64,000 nt of DNA from CALJXB01 sp965225935 (lineage in GTDB: Bacteria; Pseudomonadota; Alphaproteobacteria; Kiloniellales; JAKSDN01): contig CBDDCC010000011.1 of the NCBI GenBank assembly GCA_965225935.1, positions 186,001 through 250,000 of the forward strand, written 5' to 3'. A program made the position numbers and the translations under genes. The notes below the pieces were generated by a model. It ran no database searches, was not told the origin of the DNA, and saw only the letters and a program-made list of their open reading frames with translations. Shown here in pieces: positions 26,188 through 34,343 of this stretch; the first letter of the stretch is position 1; every line of letters starts with the position of its first letter.

Positions 26188-27534
26188 TCAGCCTCCGGCC
26201 GCACGGGCCCCGGACCTCTCGCTCGCGCCCAAGGTCTCGATGGTGCGGTCGACCGCCGCCTCGAAGGCCTCCAGGGTCTTCGCCAGGCAGGCCTCGTCGT
26301 GGGCCGCCGAGACGAACCAGGGCTCGCGGGAGTCGGGCTCGCAGAGCACGCCCAGGTCGTGCAGCACCGGGGCCATTGTGTCGTAGAAACTATAGTCGCT
26401 GCTCGCCCAGTCCCGGTAGTTGGTGGGCGGCGTCTCGCTGAAGAAGAGCCCGCCCATGGAGGGATGGCCGACGAAGGAATGGGGCACGCCGCGCCGGTCG
26501 AGGATCTCGCTCATGCCGGTCTGCATGGCGGTGCCGTAGGCGGCGATGTCCTCGAGGGCCGAGGTCTCGTCGAGGATCTCGAGCGTCTTTTCGGCCGCGG
26601 CGATGGAGACCGAGTGGGCCGTGTAGGTGCCGCCGTGGGCGACGCCGTCGCCGATCTTGCGCATGATCTCCTCGCGCCCGGCCAGCACCGAGAGGGGATA
26701 GCCGTTGGCGACCGCCTTGGCGAAGGTGCAGAGGTCGGCCTGGACACCCATCAGCTCCTGCACGCCGCCGCGGGCCACCCGGAAGCCGGTCTTCACCTCG
26801 TCGACGATCATCACCACGCCGTACTTGTCGCAGAGCGCCCGCACGTCCTTGACGTATTGGGGATCGGCGGTGATGCCGCAGCAGTTGCCCATGATGGGCT
26901 CGATCAGGAAGGCGCCGATGTCATCGCCGTGACGCTTGAGGACATCCTCCAGCTTGTCGGCGTCGTTGAGGGGCACCTGGTGGACCAGGCGCTTCAGGAG
27001 GCGCGGCACCCCCTCGCTGTAGGGCAGCAGGTCCGGCTCGCCCTCGCCCTCGGTCCAGTCCTCGACGGCGGTGTACCAGAGCACGGAATCGAAGAGGCCG
27101 TGATAGCCGCCCTCGACGATGACGTAGGAGTCCTTGCCGGTATAGCCACGGGCAAGACGCAGGGCCGCCATCACGGCCTCGGTGCCCGAGTTGGAATAGC
27201 GCACCATCTCGGCCGCCGGCACCATCTTGCAGATGCGCTCGGCCACGGTGAGTTCCCGCTCGGTGGCCAGCGCGAAGACGCCGCCCACCTCCATGCCCGC
27301 GCGGGCGGCCTCGTCGACCCGCGGGTCGGCGTAGCCCAGGATGGCGGGGCCGTAGCCCAGGCGGTAGTCGACGTACTCGTTGTCGTCGATGTCCCAGATC
27401 CGCCCGCCCTTGCCGCGGGCTATGTAGATGGTGCGGTCGTCTCCCCAGTAGCGGAAGTTGGAGGCGACGCCGAGGGGCAGGTGGCGCGAGGCCTTCTTGA
27501 ACTGCGCGTTGCTCCGTTTCAAAGAGCGCTGCAT
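26188..27534 (-). CDS. Glutamate-1-semialdehyde aminomutase-like class III aminotransferase
   Basis: The 448-residue protein shows the GSA-aminomutase-like sequence pattern: RGKGGRIWDIDDNEYVDY, VRYSNSGTEAVMAALRLAR, IVEGGYHG, MIVDEVKTGFRVARGG, and the lysine region DLCTFAKAVANGYPL. Given its catabolic neighbours and divergent BetI-like regulator it is probably a transaminase or aminomutase of the pathway, not the haem enzyme HemL (inference). I chose the ATG at 27534 (MQRSLKRSN). It is the first gene of the six-gene minus-strand run and faces the operator at 27600. Confidence 0.85.
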   Translation of the reverse strand: MQRSLKRSNAQFKKASRHLPLGVASNFRYWGDDRTIYIARGKGGRIWDIDDNEYVDYRLGYGPAILGYADPRVDEAARAGMEVGGVFALATERELTVAERICKMVPAAEMVRYSNSGTEAVMAALRLARGYTGKDSYVIVEGGYHGLFDSVLWYTAVEDWTEGEGEPDLLPYSEGVPRLLKRLVHQVPLNDADKLEDVLKRHGDDIGAFLIEPIMGNCCGITADPQYVKDVRALCDKYGVVMIVDEVKTGFRVARGGVQELMGVQADLCTFAKAVANGYPLSVLAGREEIMRKIGDGVAHGGTYTAHSVSIAAAEKTLEILDETSALEDIAAYGTAMQTGMSEILDRRGVPHSFVGHPSMGGLFFSETPPTNYRDWASSDYSFYDTMAPVLHDLGVLCEPDSREPWFVSAAHDEACLAKTLEAFEAAVDRTIETLGASERSGARAAGG

Positions 27535-27599
27535 GACGGGGCCCTTTTGTCGTTGTAACCGCAGCATCCTGCCAGGATCGGCGCACACTGTCCAGCAAA

Positions 27600-27619
27600 A
27601 TTGATTGACTGTTCAATCA
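27600..27619. promoter_or_regulatory. BetI-type operator palindrome
   Basis: TGATTGA (27602-27608) and TCAATCA (27613-27619) form a perfect 7-bp inverted repeat around CTGT. The 18 bases ATTGATTGACTGTTCAAT (27600-27617) closely resemble the BetI operator of E. coli as I remember it (ATTGATTGGACGTTCAAT). It lies in the 177-bp gap between the divergent aminotransferase operon and a BetI-like TetR gene, so it probably controls both directions. Confidence 0.65.
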
Positions 27620-27711
27620 GAAAATATCACTATGACATTGCTTTGAACTGTATAAATGGAACTTTATCCTGACCATGTTCGTGAGAAACCTGAAAGATTC
27701 GAGCTCCCGCG

Positions 27712-28473
27712 ATGGCGCGTGTGAAGACGAAGGCTAGGCCCGGCGGGCGGGCCGCGCCCGCTCCAGACGGCGGTGCGGCGGACGCGCGTGCCGCGATCGC
27801 GAAAGAGAGGGCGGCCGGCGACAAGGCGCCGGGCGAGAGAGCCGGGGGCGAGAACACGGCGATCCGCGAGCGCCGCCGCCAGCAGCTCATCGAGTCCACC
27901 GTCGCGGCGATCGCCCGGCGCGGCCTCTCGGACGTCACCCTGGGCGACGTGGCCAAGGGCGCCAAGCTGTCGCACGGCATCGTCAACTTCCACTTCAAGA
28001 GCAAGCAGCAGTTGCTGGTCGAGACGCTGCGCTCCGTCACCGAGGAGTACCGCAGCGTCTGGCGGCAGGCCGTGGAGAAGGCCGGGCCCGGCGTGGCGGA
28101 CAAGCTGGCGGCGCTCTATCTGGCCGACTTCGATCCGGCGGTCTGCACCCGGGCAAAGCTCGCTGTGTGGCACGCCTTCTACGGCGAGGCCAAGTCGCGG
28201 CCGACCTATCGCCAGATTTGCGATGCCAGCGACCAGGAGCGCATTGACGCCGGTATCGAGCTGGTCCGGGCCATCGTCGCCGAAGGGGGCTACGACCGAT
28301 TGAACCCGGAACGCACGGCCCGGGGGCTCGACGCGCTGAGCGACGGCCTCTGGCTGCAGCTTCTCTTGTCGGCCAACGGCTTCGACCGGGAGGACGCACG
28401 CCGCACGGTGCGGGCCTCGCTCGCCTGCCTGTTCCCCGAGCATTTCCCCATGACCGAGAGGGACGCGGCATGA
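27712..28473 (+). CDS. BetI-like TetR-family transcriptional regulator
   Basis: The 253-residue protein has a disordered Ala/Gly-rich leader of about 50 residues, then a TetR DNA-binding domain (RRQQLIESTVAAIARRGLSDVTLGDVAKGAKLSHGIVNFHFKSKQQLL in effect, split over residues 57-105) and a BetI-like ligand domain ending LFPEHFP. It is the closest visible relative of the TetR half of the fusion at 14955. Its stop overlaps the acyl-CoA dehydrogenase start (ATGA). A BetI-type palindrome precedes it. The effector may be choline-, betaine- or carnitine-like (inference). Confidence 0.87.
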   Translation: MARVKTKARPGGRAAPAPDGGAADARAAIAKERAAGDKAPGERAGGENTAIRERRRQQLIESTVAAIARRGLSDVTLGDVAKGAKLSHGIVNFHFKSKQQLLVETLRSVTEEYRSVWRQAVEKAGPGVADKLAALYLADFDPAVCTRAKLAVWHAFYGEAKSRPTYRQICDASDQERIDAGIELVRAIVAEGGYDRLNPERTARGLDALSDGLWLQLLLSANGFDREDARRTVRASLACLFPEHFPMTERDAA

Positions 28474-29663
28474 GTTTCGATCTTCCCCCCGAGGCCCGCG
28501 AATGGCAGGCCCGCCTGCGCGCCTTCGTCGACGAGGACCTGATCCCCTGGGAGGTGGAGGCCGAGCTGAACGAGGGCGAGATCCCCGCCGAGGCGCGCGC
28601 GTCGCACGTCGCCAAGGCGCAAGAGATGGGCCTATCCGGCATGGACGTGCCGCGCGATCGCGGCGGTCTCGGCCTCAGCAACGTGACCCAGGTGGCGATC
28701 GCCGAGCAGCTCGGCCGGGTCACCAACGCCCTCGGCTGGTGCTTCAGCGAGGCCCACCGCTGGATGTTCGAGGCCTGCAGCGAGAACCAGATCGCCCGCT
28801 ACGTGCTGCCGATCATGAGGGGCGAGCGCCACGAGTGCTATGCCATCACCGAGGCCGAGTCCGGCTCCGACGTGGACGGCATCGCGGCGACCGCCCGCCG
28901 CACTGATGACGGCGACGGTGGCGACTACCTGCTGGACGGCGAAAAGTGGTACGTGACGAGCGCCAACCTGGCCGACTTCTGCGTCTTCCAGGCCAAGATC
29001 GCCGGCGGCCCCCACGAGGGCGCCCACGCGCTTTTCTTCGTGGATCTCGACAGTCCGGGGATCGAGGTCGTCAGCTCGCCGCTCTTCTCCCACACCTACG
29101 CCCACCACCATCCCACCTACCGCTTCACCGAGGTGCGGGTGCCGGCGGCCAACCGCATCGGCGAGGAGGGCGACGGCATGGCCTTCTCCTACGCCTGGTT
29201 CCGGCGGGAGCGCCTGATGATCGCGGCGCGCTGCTGCGGCGCCGCCGCGCGCCTGATCGACGAGGCCACCGCCTTCGCCCGGGAGCGCATCGTCTCGGGC
29301 CGGCCCATCACCGACTACCAGGCGGTGCAGTTCATGCTGGCCGACAGCGTGAGCGAGCTCTGGGCGGCCCGGCTCATGACCTACGAATGCGCCGCCGCCC
29401 ACGACCGGGGCGACGACGTGAAGGCGCTTCACACGCGCTGCGCCATGGCGAAGCTCTATGCGTCCGAGATGGCCAACCGGGTCGCCGACCGGGCGGTGCA
29501 GATCTTCGGCGGGCGCGGCTACATGCGCGAGAACGTGGCCGAGCGCTTCTTCCGGGAGCTCAGGGTCGACCGCATCTGGGAAGGCACCAGCGAGATCCAG
29601 CGCCTCATCATCGCCAACGGCCACCTGAAGCGCGGCCTGCCGCAGCTGGGCTCAGAAGGCTAG
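28470..29663 (+). CDS. Acyl-CoA dehydrogenase
   Basis: This 397-residue FAD flavoprotein has the classic three-part acyl-CoA dehydrogenase fold. It shows YAITEAESGSDVDG at the FAD/substrate site, GEKWYVTSANLADF in the beta domain, and C-terminal QIFGGRGYMRENVAERFFRELRVDRIWEGTSEIQ with the catalytic Glu in WEGT. It introduces a 2,3 double bond into an acyl-CoA, passing electrons to ETF. Its start overlaps the BetI-like regulator gene, tying it to that regulon and not to the fatty-acid genes further on. Carnitine/butyrobetaine-type acyl-CoA is one candidate substrate (inference). Confidence 0.88.
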   Translation: MSFDLPPEAREWQARLRAFVDEDLIPWEVEAELNEGEIPAEARASHVAKAQEMGLSGMDVPRDRGGLGLSNVTQVAIAEQLGRVTNALGWCFSEAHRWMFEACSENQIARYVLPIMRGERHECYAITEAESGSDVDGIAATARRTDDGDGGDYLLDGEKWYVTSANLADFCVFQAKIAGGPHEGAHALFFVDLDSPGIEVVSSPLFSHTYAHHHPTYRFTEVRVPAANRIGEEGDGMAFSYAWFRRERLMIAARCCGAAARLIDEATAFARERIVSGRPITDYQAVQFMLADSVSELWAARLMTYECAAAHDRGDDVKALHTRCAMAKLYASEMANRVADRAVQIFGGRGYMRENVAERFFRELRVDRIWEGTSEIQRLIIANGHLKRGLPQLGSEG

Positions 29664-29688
29664 CGAGACCTCCGGCGGCTATCGGCCC

Positions 29689-30408
29689 TCAGGGCCGCAG
29701 GCAGCGGCCGAAAGAGTGGGGCGCGCAGGGCTCGCCGTCGGTCCAGGTGGCGCCCCAGAGGTCGGCGTCCTGGAAGTTGGCGCCCTCTATCCGGGCGCCG
29801 GTCAGGTCGGCCCCCGTGAGGTCCGCCTCCGCGAGGTCGGCGCCTGAGAGATCGGCGCCGCGCAGCACCGCCCCCACCAGGCGCGCCTGCCTGAGGTCGG
29901 CGCCGCGCAGGTTGGCACGGGTCAGGTCGGCCTCGACGGCGCTGGCCCGCCGGAGCCGGGCGCCGGCCAGGCTGGCGCCGGCCAGGTTGGCGTGGTTCAC
30001 GTAGGCGCCGCCGCTCAGGTCCGCCCCAGCGAGGCGGGTGCTGATGAGGCCGGCCCCGTCCAAGGAGGCGCCGCGCAGGTCGGCCGCCGTCATGTCGGCG
30101 AGGTCGAGCTGGGCCGACAGCAGGTTCGCTCCCTTCAGCGAGGCGCCCCGCAGGTTCACCCGGCGCATCTTGGCGCGGGCCAGCCGGGCGCCCGTGAGGT
30201 CGGCCCCCGAGAGATCGGAGCCCCGCAGGATCACCCCGTCCTGCAGCCAGACCGACCGCAGGTCGCAGCCCGGGCAGAGCGCCGCCGTGCGGGCCTCGCT
30301 GGCCTCGGCCAAGAGGGCGTGGGCGGCCAGGTCGTCGGCGGCCGCGGGCGGCGAGGCCGTCGGCGCGGCGAGCAGCAATATTGCGAGCGTGGGCAGGAGA
30401 CGTCCCAT
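29689..30408 (-). CDS. Secreted pentapeptide-repeat protein
   Basis: From the ATG at 30408 the protein is 239 residues. It has a signal peptide (LLPTLAILLLAAPTASPPAAA) and a cysteine pair CPGC. About 30 consecutive A(D/N)LxG-type pentapeptides occupy residues about 60-220 and should form a right-handed quadrilateral beta-helix. The periplasmic location contrasts with cytosolic gyrase-protecting Qnr/MfpA proteins. A short Cys-containing C-terminal segment caps the helix. The function is unknown. Confidence 0.85.
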   Translation of the reverse strand: MGRLLPTLAILLLAAPTASPPAAADDLAAHALLAEASEARTAALCPGCDLRSVWLQDGVILRGSDLSGADLTGARLARAKMRRVNLRGASLKGANLLSAQLDLADMTAADLRGASLDGAGLISTRLAGADLSGGAYVNHANLAGASLAGARLRRASAVEADLTRANLRGADLRQARLVGAVLRGADLSGADLAEADLTGADLTGARIEGANFQDADLWGATWTDGEPCAPHSFGRCLRP

Positions 30409-30531
30409 GGTCCTGTCCTTTCCGGCGAGAGCGTCGGGACGGTCGACCAAGTCGGGCAGTGTAACAGTCCTGCCTTGCGGGAGTCTCGCTTCCGACCTGC
30501 GGTGGCCGCTGGCGTCCCTTCCCGGGCTCCT

Positions 30532-30720
30532 TCAGGCTCCGGTCTTGCCGTAGGCCCGCATGGCGCGCTCGGCCAGCACCGCCACCACCAGGTAGGCGGC
30601 GAGGAAGATCAGCAGCTCGAGGGCCATCGACTGCAGGTCGAACACCATGACGATGCGCAGGACCGCGAAGGCGATGGCGGCGGCGAGGAAGCCAGGCAGG
30701 TAGTGGATAACGATCTTCAT
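30532..30720 (-). CDS. Small membrane protein of unknown function
   Basis: This 62-residue frame (MKIVIHYLPGFLAAAIAF...) has two hydrophobic segments, residues about 8-26 and 33-50, and a basic end (ERAMRAYGKTGA). The sequence continues in frame upstream to 31182, but that extension has no membrane-protein or conserved character, so I start at the ATG at 30720. No family recognised. It lies upstream of the pentapeptide gene on the same strand, with a 120-bp gap. Confidence 0.5.
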   Translation of the reverse strand: MKIVIHYLPGFLAAAIAFAVLRIVMVFDLQSMALELLIFLAAYLVVAVLAERAMRAYGKTGA

Positions 30721-31049
30721 GTGGCGCGCGCTCGGCAGGTTCGGGGGCTGGGGCCCTTGCACGGGTGACGGGACATTCAATCGCGTAGCGGCCCCCTGCG
30801 CAATGCGCGAACCTTCGCAGTGCGGCGGACCCCGCGACCCGGCCGGCCAGCCAGCCTTTCCGCCGCTCTCCGCCAGCCGGCCATTTGTCCCAAAAGTCCG
30901 GGTTAACGCGAATGTAAGGGCATTGCCGTAGCAAGGACCCTGACTACCTATGAGGGGAGTCGCGGGCGTCCCCGGCGGCCGGCGTCCCCGGAACCCGGCC
31001 GGGCCCCGATGGGCCCAGGAATGGCCCGCGACAGGCTTCCGAAGCAGCC
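30721..31049. other. Intergenic region upstream of fadD
   Basis: I see no gene in these 329 bp. It is GC-rich except around 30895-30925 (GGGTTAACGCGAATGTAAGG) and has a GCGTCCCCGG direct repeat near 30966 and 30983. It presumably contains the divergent promoters for the small membrane protein and fadD, but I could not place convincing boxes. Confidence 0.4.
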
Positions 31050-32828
31050 ATGAACGGTCACGTCGATAGCAAGCCCCTGCCCTGGCTGGCGGCCTATCCC
31101 GAAGGGGTCGACTGGTACGCGAGCGTCTCCGAGACGCCCCTGACCGAAGCCTTCGACCAGAGCGTAGAATTATATAAATCAAATACTTGTCTGGATTTCT
31201 TCGGGAAGAAACTCAGCTACGAGGAGGTCGGCGATCTGACCGCCCGGGCGGCCAAGGGCTTCCAGGCGCTGGGCGTCGCCAAGGGCGTGAAGGTGGGGCT
31301 GCTGCTGCCCAACTCGCCCTATGCGGTGATCTGCTACTACGCCGTCCTCAAGGCCGGCGGCACCGTGGTCAACTTCAACCCGCTCTACGTGGCCGAGGAG
31401 ATCGAGCAGCAGATCGCCGACTCCGAGACCCGGATCATGGTGACCATGGACCTGCAGCTCACCCTGCCCAAGGTCACCGCGGCGCTCGACACTACCCCGC
31501 TCGAGCAAGTGGTGGTCTGCTCCATGGCCCAGGCCCTGCCGTTCGCCAAGAGCCGGCTCTACAGCTTCCTCGGCCGCGGGCGCATCGCCAAGCTGCCGGA
31601 CGACGGGCACCACCTGAGCTTCGAGACGCTCACCGACAACGAAGGCGACTACCGGCCGGTGACGATCTCGCCGAGCGAGGACCTGGCGGTGCTGCAGTAC
31701 ACCGGCGGCACCACGGGCGTGCCCATGGGCGCCATGCTGACCCACGCCGCCATCGCCGCCAACGCCCGCCAGGTCGCCGCCTGGAACCCGGACGCCGAGC
31801 TGGGCGGCGAGCGCATCGTCGCCGTGCTGCCCTTCTTCCACGTCTTCGCCATGACCGTGGTCATGAACATGGGGCTCCTGATCGGCGCCGAGCTGGTGCT
31901 GCTGCCGCGCTTCGAGATCGGCATGGTGCTGAAGGCCCTGAAGCGCCGGCAGCCGACCCAGTTCCCGGGCGTGCCGACGCTCTTCAACGCCCTTCTAGAG
32001 TATCCCAAGCTGAATGCCGGGGACCTCGCCTCCCTCAAGTTCTGCATCTCCGGCGGCGCGCCGCTGCCGGCCGAGGTGCGCCGCGAGTTCGAGGCGCTCA
32101 CCGGCTGCGCCCTGGTGGAGGGCTACGGCCTCACCGAGACCTCGCCGGTGGTGACCTGCAACCCGGTAGACGGCCGCGCCAAGGACGGCTCCGTCGGCCT
32201 GGCCCTGCCGGGCACGCGGATCGAGATCTGCGACCTGGAGGCCCGCGACCGGCCGGTCGGCCTGGGCGAGCGCGGAGAGGTGCGCATCTCCGGGCCCCAG
32301 ACCATGGCCGGCTACTGGCGCCGTCCGGAGGCGACCGCCAAGAGCCTGCGAAACGGCTGGGTCTACACGGGCGACGTCGGCTACCTGGACGAGGAAGGCT
32401 TCCTCTTCCTGGTGGACCGCCTGAAGGACCTCATCATCTGCTCCGGCTACAACGTCTATCCGCGGGTGATCGAGGAGGCCGTCTACCGCCATCCGGCGGT
32501 GGCCGAGGTCACCGTCTGCGGCGTGCCCGACCACGACAAGGGCGAGGTGCCCAAGGCCTTCATCCGCCTTAAGGAGGGCGAGGCGCTCACTGCCGAAGAG
32601 CTGCTCGCGTTCCTCGCCGACAAGCTCTCGCCCATCGAACGCCCGCGCCACGTGGAGTTCCGCGACGAGCTGCCCAAGACCATGATCGGCAAGCTCTCCA
32701 AGAAAGAGCTGGTGGCCGAGGAGAAGGCCAGGGCCGAGAACGGTATGGCGTCCGGCGCCGAGCCACCGATCCCCGAGCCGGGCGACTCCAAGCCGTCCGA
32801 TTCCGCCCAGCCAGAGCCCAGGGCCTAG
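31050..32828 (+). CDS. fadD: Long-chain fatty-acid-CoA ligase
   Basis: The 592-residue AMP-forming ligase activates fatty acids for beta-oxidation. Motifs include the P-loop YTGGTTGVPMGAMLTH, VEGYGLTETSPV, NGWVYTGDVGYLDEEGF, the hinge DRLKDLIICSGYNVYP and the catalytic lysine region KTMIGKLSKKEL. The P-loop is odd: the usual Lys after TTGxx is Met (ATG at 31723, one base from AAG). Residues 39-46 use AT-rich, locally rare codons. The C-terminus has a Pro/Ser-rich tail. It heads the beta-oxidation gene set. Confidence 0.9.
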   Translation: MNGHVDSKPLPWLAAYPEGVDWYASVSETPLTEAFDQSVELYKSNTCLDFFGKKLSYEEVGDLTARAAKGFQALGVAKGVKVGLLLPNSPYAVICYYAVLKAGGTVVNFNPLYVAEEIEQQIADSETRIMVTMDLQLTLPKVTAALDTTPLEQVVVCSMAQALPFAKSRLYSFLGRGRIAKLPDDGHHLSFETLTDNEGDYRPVTISPSEDLAVLQYTGGTTGVPMGAMLTHAAIAANARQVAAWNPDAELGGERIVAVLPFFHVFAMTVVMNMGLLIGAELVLLPRFEIGMVLKALKRRQPTQFPGVPTLFNALLEYPKLNAGDLASLKFCISGGAPLPAEVRREFEALTGCALVEGYGLTETSPVVTCNPVDGRAKDGSVGLALPGTRIEICDLEARDRPVGLGERGEVRISGPQTMAGYWRRPEATAKSLRNGWVYTGDVGYLDEEGFLFLVDRLKDLIICSGYNVYPRVIEEAVYRHPAVAEVTVCGVPDHDKGEVPKAFIRLKEGEALTAEELLAFLADKLSPIERPRHVEFRDELPKTMIGKLSKKELVAEEKARAENGMASGAEPPIPEPGDSKPSDSAQPEPRA

Positions 32829-32834
32829 CTGCGC

Positions 32835-33179
32835 TTGGCCCCCGTGCCCCAGCTTTCGTCTTTCTGCGATTCGGCGAACGCATCCGGCGCGATGCCTCGG
32901 AGCCCAGGTTTTCAGGGGGTGAGGGGCCTGACGCCGCCGCGGCGCGGCGATGGCACACGGGCCCGCCAGCGCCGGGACCGGGCGCGGCCGAGGTTGATCT
33001 TGCGCGGTCCGCCCCGGCGCTTCACTCTGCGCAAGGTTCGGGACCGGCTCGACCTCCGCGAGCAGAAGCCCGGCCAGGCAGACCGGATGACCCGCCACAA
33101 GGACCAGCCGCGCGAGCCCATCGCACCTCTGGAGCGCGCCGTCGCGAGCGCCGCGCCCGAACTGCCGCGCGCCGCCTGA
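32835..33179 (+). CDS. Possible small basic protein between fadD and the thiolase
   Basis: A 114-codon frame (TTG start, or ATG at 32892) has the high GC third-position pattern of real genes here, especially from about 32990, and ends 22 bp before the thiolase ribosome site. The product is Arg/Pro-rich and matches no family I recognise. It could equally be a relic or chance frame; the rest of the 375-bp gap shows nothing else. Confidence 0.25.
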   Translation: MAPVPQLSSFCDSANASGAMPRSPGFQGVRGLTPPRRGDGTRARQRRDRARPRLILRGPPRRFTLRKVRDRLDLREQKPGQADRMTRHKDQPREPIAPLERAVASAAPELPRAA

Positions 33180-33203
33180 CCGACCCACGGGAGGACCATT
33201 GCC

Positions 33204-34343
33204 ATGCACAAGGATGTCGTGATCGCGGGCTACGCGCGTTCGCCCTTTCATTTCGCCCACAAGGGCGAGCTGGCGCGGGTGCGCCCGGACGAGATGGCGG
33301 CGCAGGTGGTGCGCGGCCTGATCGAAAAGACCGGCGTCGACCCCTCCGACATCGAGGACCTGATCATGGGCTGCGCCTTCCCCGAGGGCGAGCAGGGCCT
33401 CAACGTGGCCCGCCTGGTGGGCTTCCTCGCCGACCTGCCGCTCTCGGTCGCCGGCACGACGGTGAACCGCTTCTGCGGCTCCTCCATGCAGGCGATCCAC
33501 ATGGCGGCGGGCGCCATCCAGTTGGACGCCGGCGAGGTCTTCGTCTGCGCCGGCGTGGAGTCCATGACCCGGGTGCCCACGGCCGGCTTCAACCCCATGC
33601 TGCATCCCGACCTCGCCGGGCGCTATCCCCAGGCCTACATCTCCATGGGCGAGACGGCCGAGAACCTGGTCGACAAGTACAAGATCCCGCGCGAGCGCCA
33701 AGAGGCTCTGGCGCTGGAGAGCCACCGCCGGGCGACTGCGGCGCGCGAGGCGGGCAATTTCGACGACGAGCTGATCCCCATCGAGCAGGGCAACCTGCGC
33801 GTCGAGGCCGACGGCTGCATCCGTCCGGAGACCTCGGGAGAGGCCCTGGCCGAGCTGAAGCCGAGCTTCAAGGCCGGCGGCTCGGTCACTGCGGGCACCT
33901 CCTCGCCGCTCACCGACGGCGCCACGGCGGTTCTGGTGACCTCCAAGGATTACGCCGAGAGCCACGGCCTCAAGCCGCTCGCGCGCATCCGCTCGGTGGC
34001 GGTCTCGGGCTGCAAGCCGGAGATCATGGGGATCGGCCCGGTGGCCGCCGCGCGCAAGGCCCTCGAGCGGGCCGGGGCGACCATGAACGACATCGACATC
34101 ATCGAGCTGAACGAGGCCTTCGCCGTGCAGGCGCTGGCCTGCGTCGACGAGCTGGCGCTCGACCTGGCCAAGGTCAACCTCGACGGTGGGGCGATCGCCC
34201 TCGGCCATCCGCTGGGCGCGACGGGCGCCCGCATCACCGGCAAGGCGGCGGCCCTGCTGCAGCGCGAGGGCAAGGCGCTGGCGCTCGCCACCCAGTGCAT
34301 CGGCGGCGGGCAAGGCATCGCCACGGTGCTGGAGGCCGCGTGA
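33204..34343 (+). CDS. Acetyl-CoA C-acyltransferase (3-ketoacyl-CoA thiolase)
   Basis: The 379-residue thiolase cleaves 3-ketoacyl-CoA to acetyl-CoA and a shortened acyl-CoA. It has the nucleophilic Cys in VNRFCGSSMQAIH, the GGAIALGHPLGATGAR histidine block and the second Cys in ATQCIGGGQG. It is translationally coupled to the next gene (TGATG), the normal partner in the beta-oxidation complex. A GGGAGGA ribosome site precedes the ATG. Confidence 0.93.
   Translation: MHKDVVIAGYARSPFHFAHKGELARVRPDEMAAQVVRGLIEKTGVDPSDIEDLIMGCAFPEGEQGLNVARLVGFLADLPLSVAGTTVNRFCGSSMQAIHMAAGAIQLDAGEVFVCAGVESMTRVPTAGFNPMLHPDLAGRYPQAYISMGETAENLVDKYKIPRERQEALALESHRRATAAREAGNFDDELIPIEQGNLRVEADGCIRPETSGEALAELKPSFKAGGSVTAGTSSPLTDGATAVLVTSKDYAESHGLKPLARIRSVAVSGCKPEIMGIGPVAAARKALERAGATMNDIDIIELNEAFAVQALACVDELALDLAKVNLDGGAIALGHPLGATGARITGKAAALLQREGKALALATQCIGGGQGIATVLEAA

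Noticed and set aside
26188..27534. HemL (haem biosynthesis) assignment for the GSA-type aminotransferase
   Set aside because: It sits in a catabolic operon with a BetI-like regulator, and alphaproteobacteria usually make 5-aminolevulinate by the HemA/ALAS route.
29689..30408. Qnr/MfpA-like quinolone resistance protein
   Set aside because: The pentapeptide protein carries a signal peptide and should be periplasmic, so it would not reach DNA gyrase.
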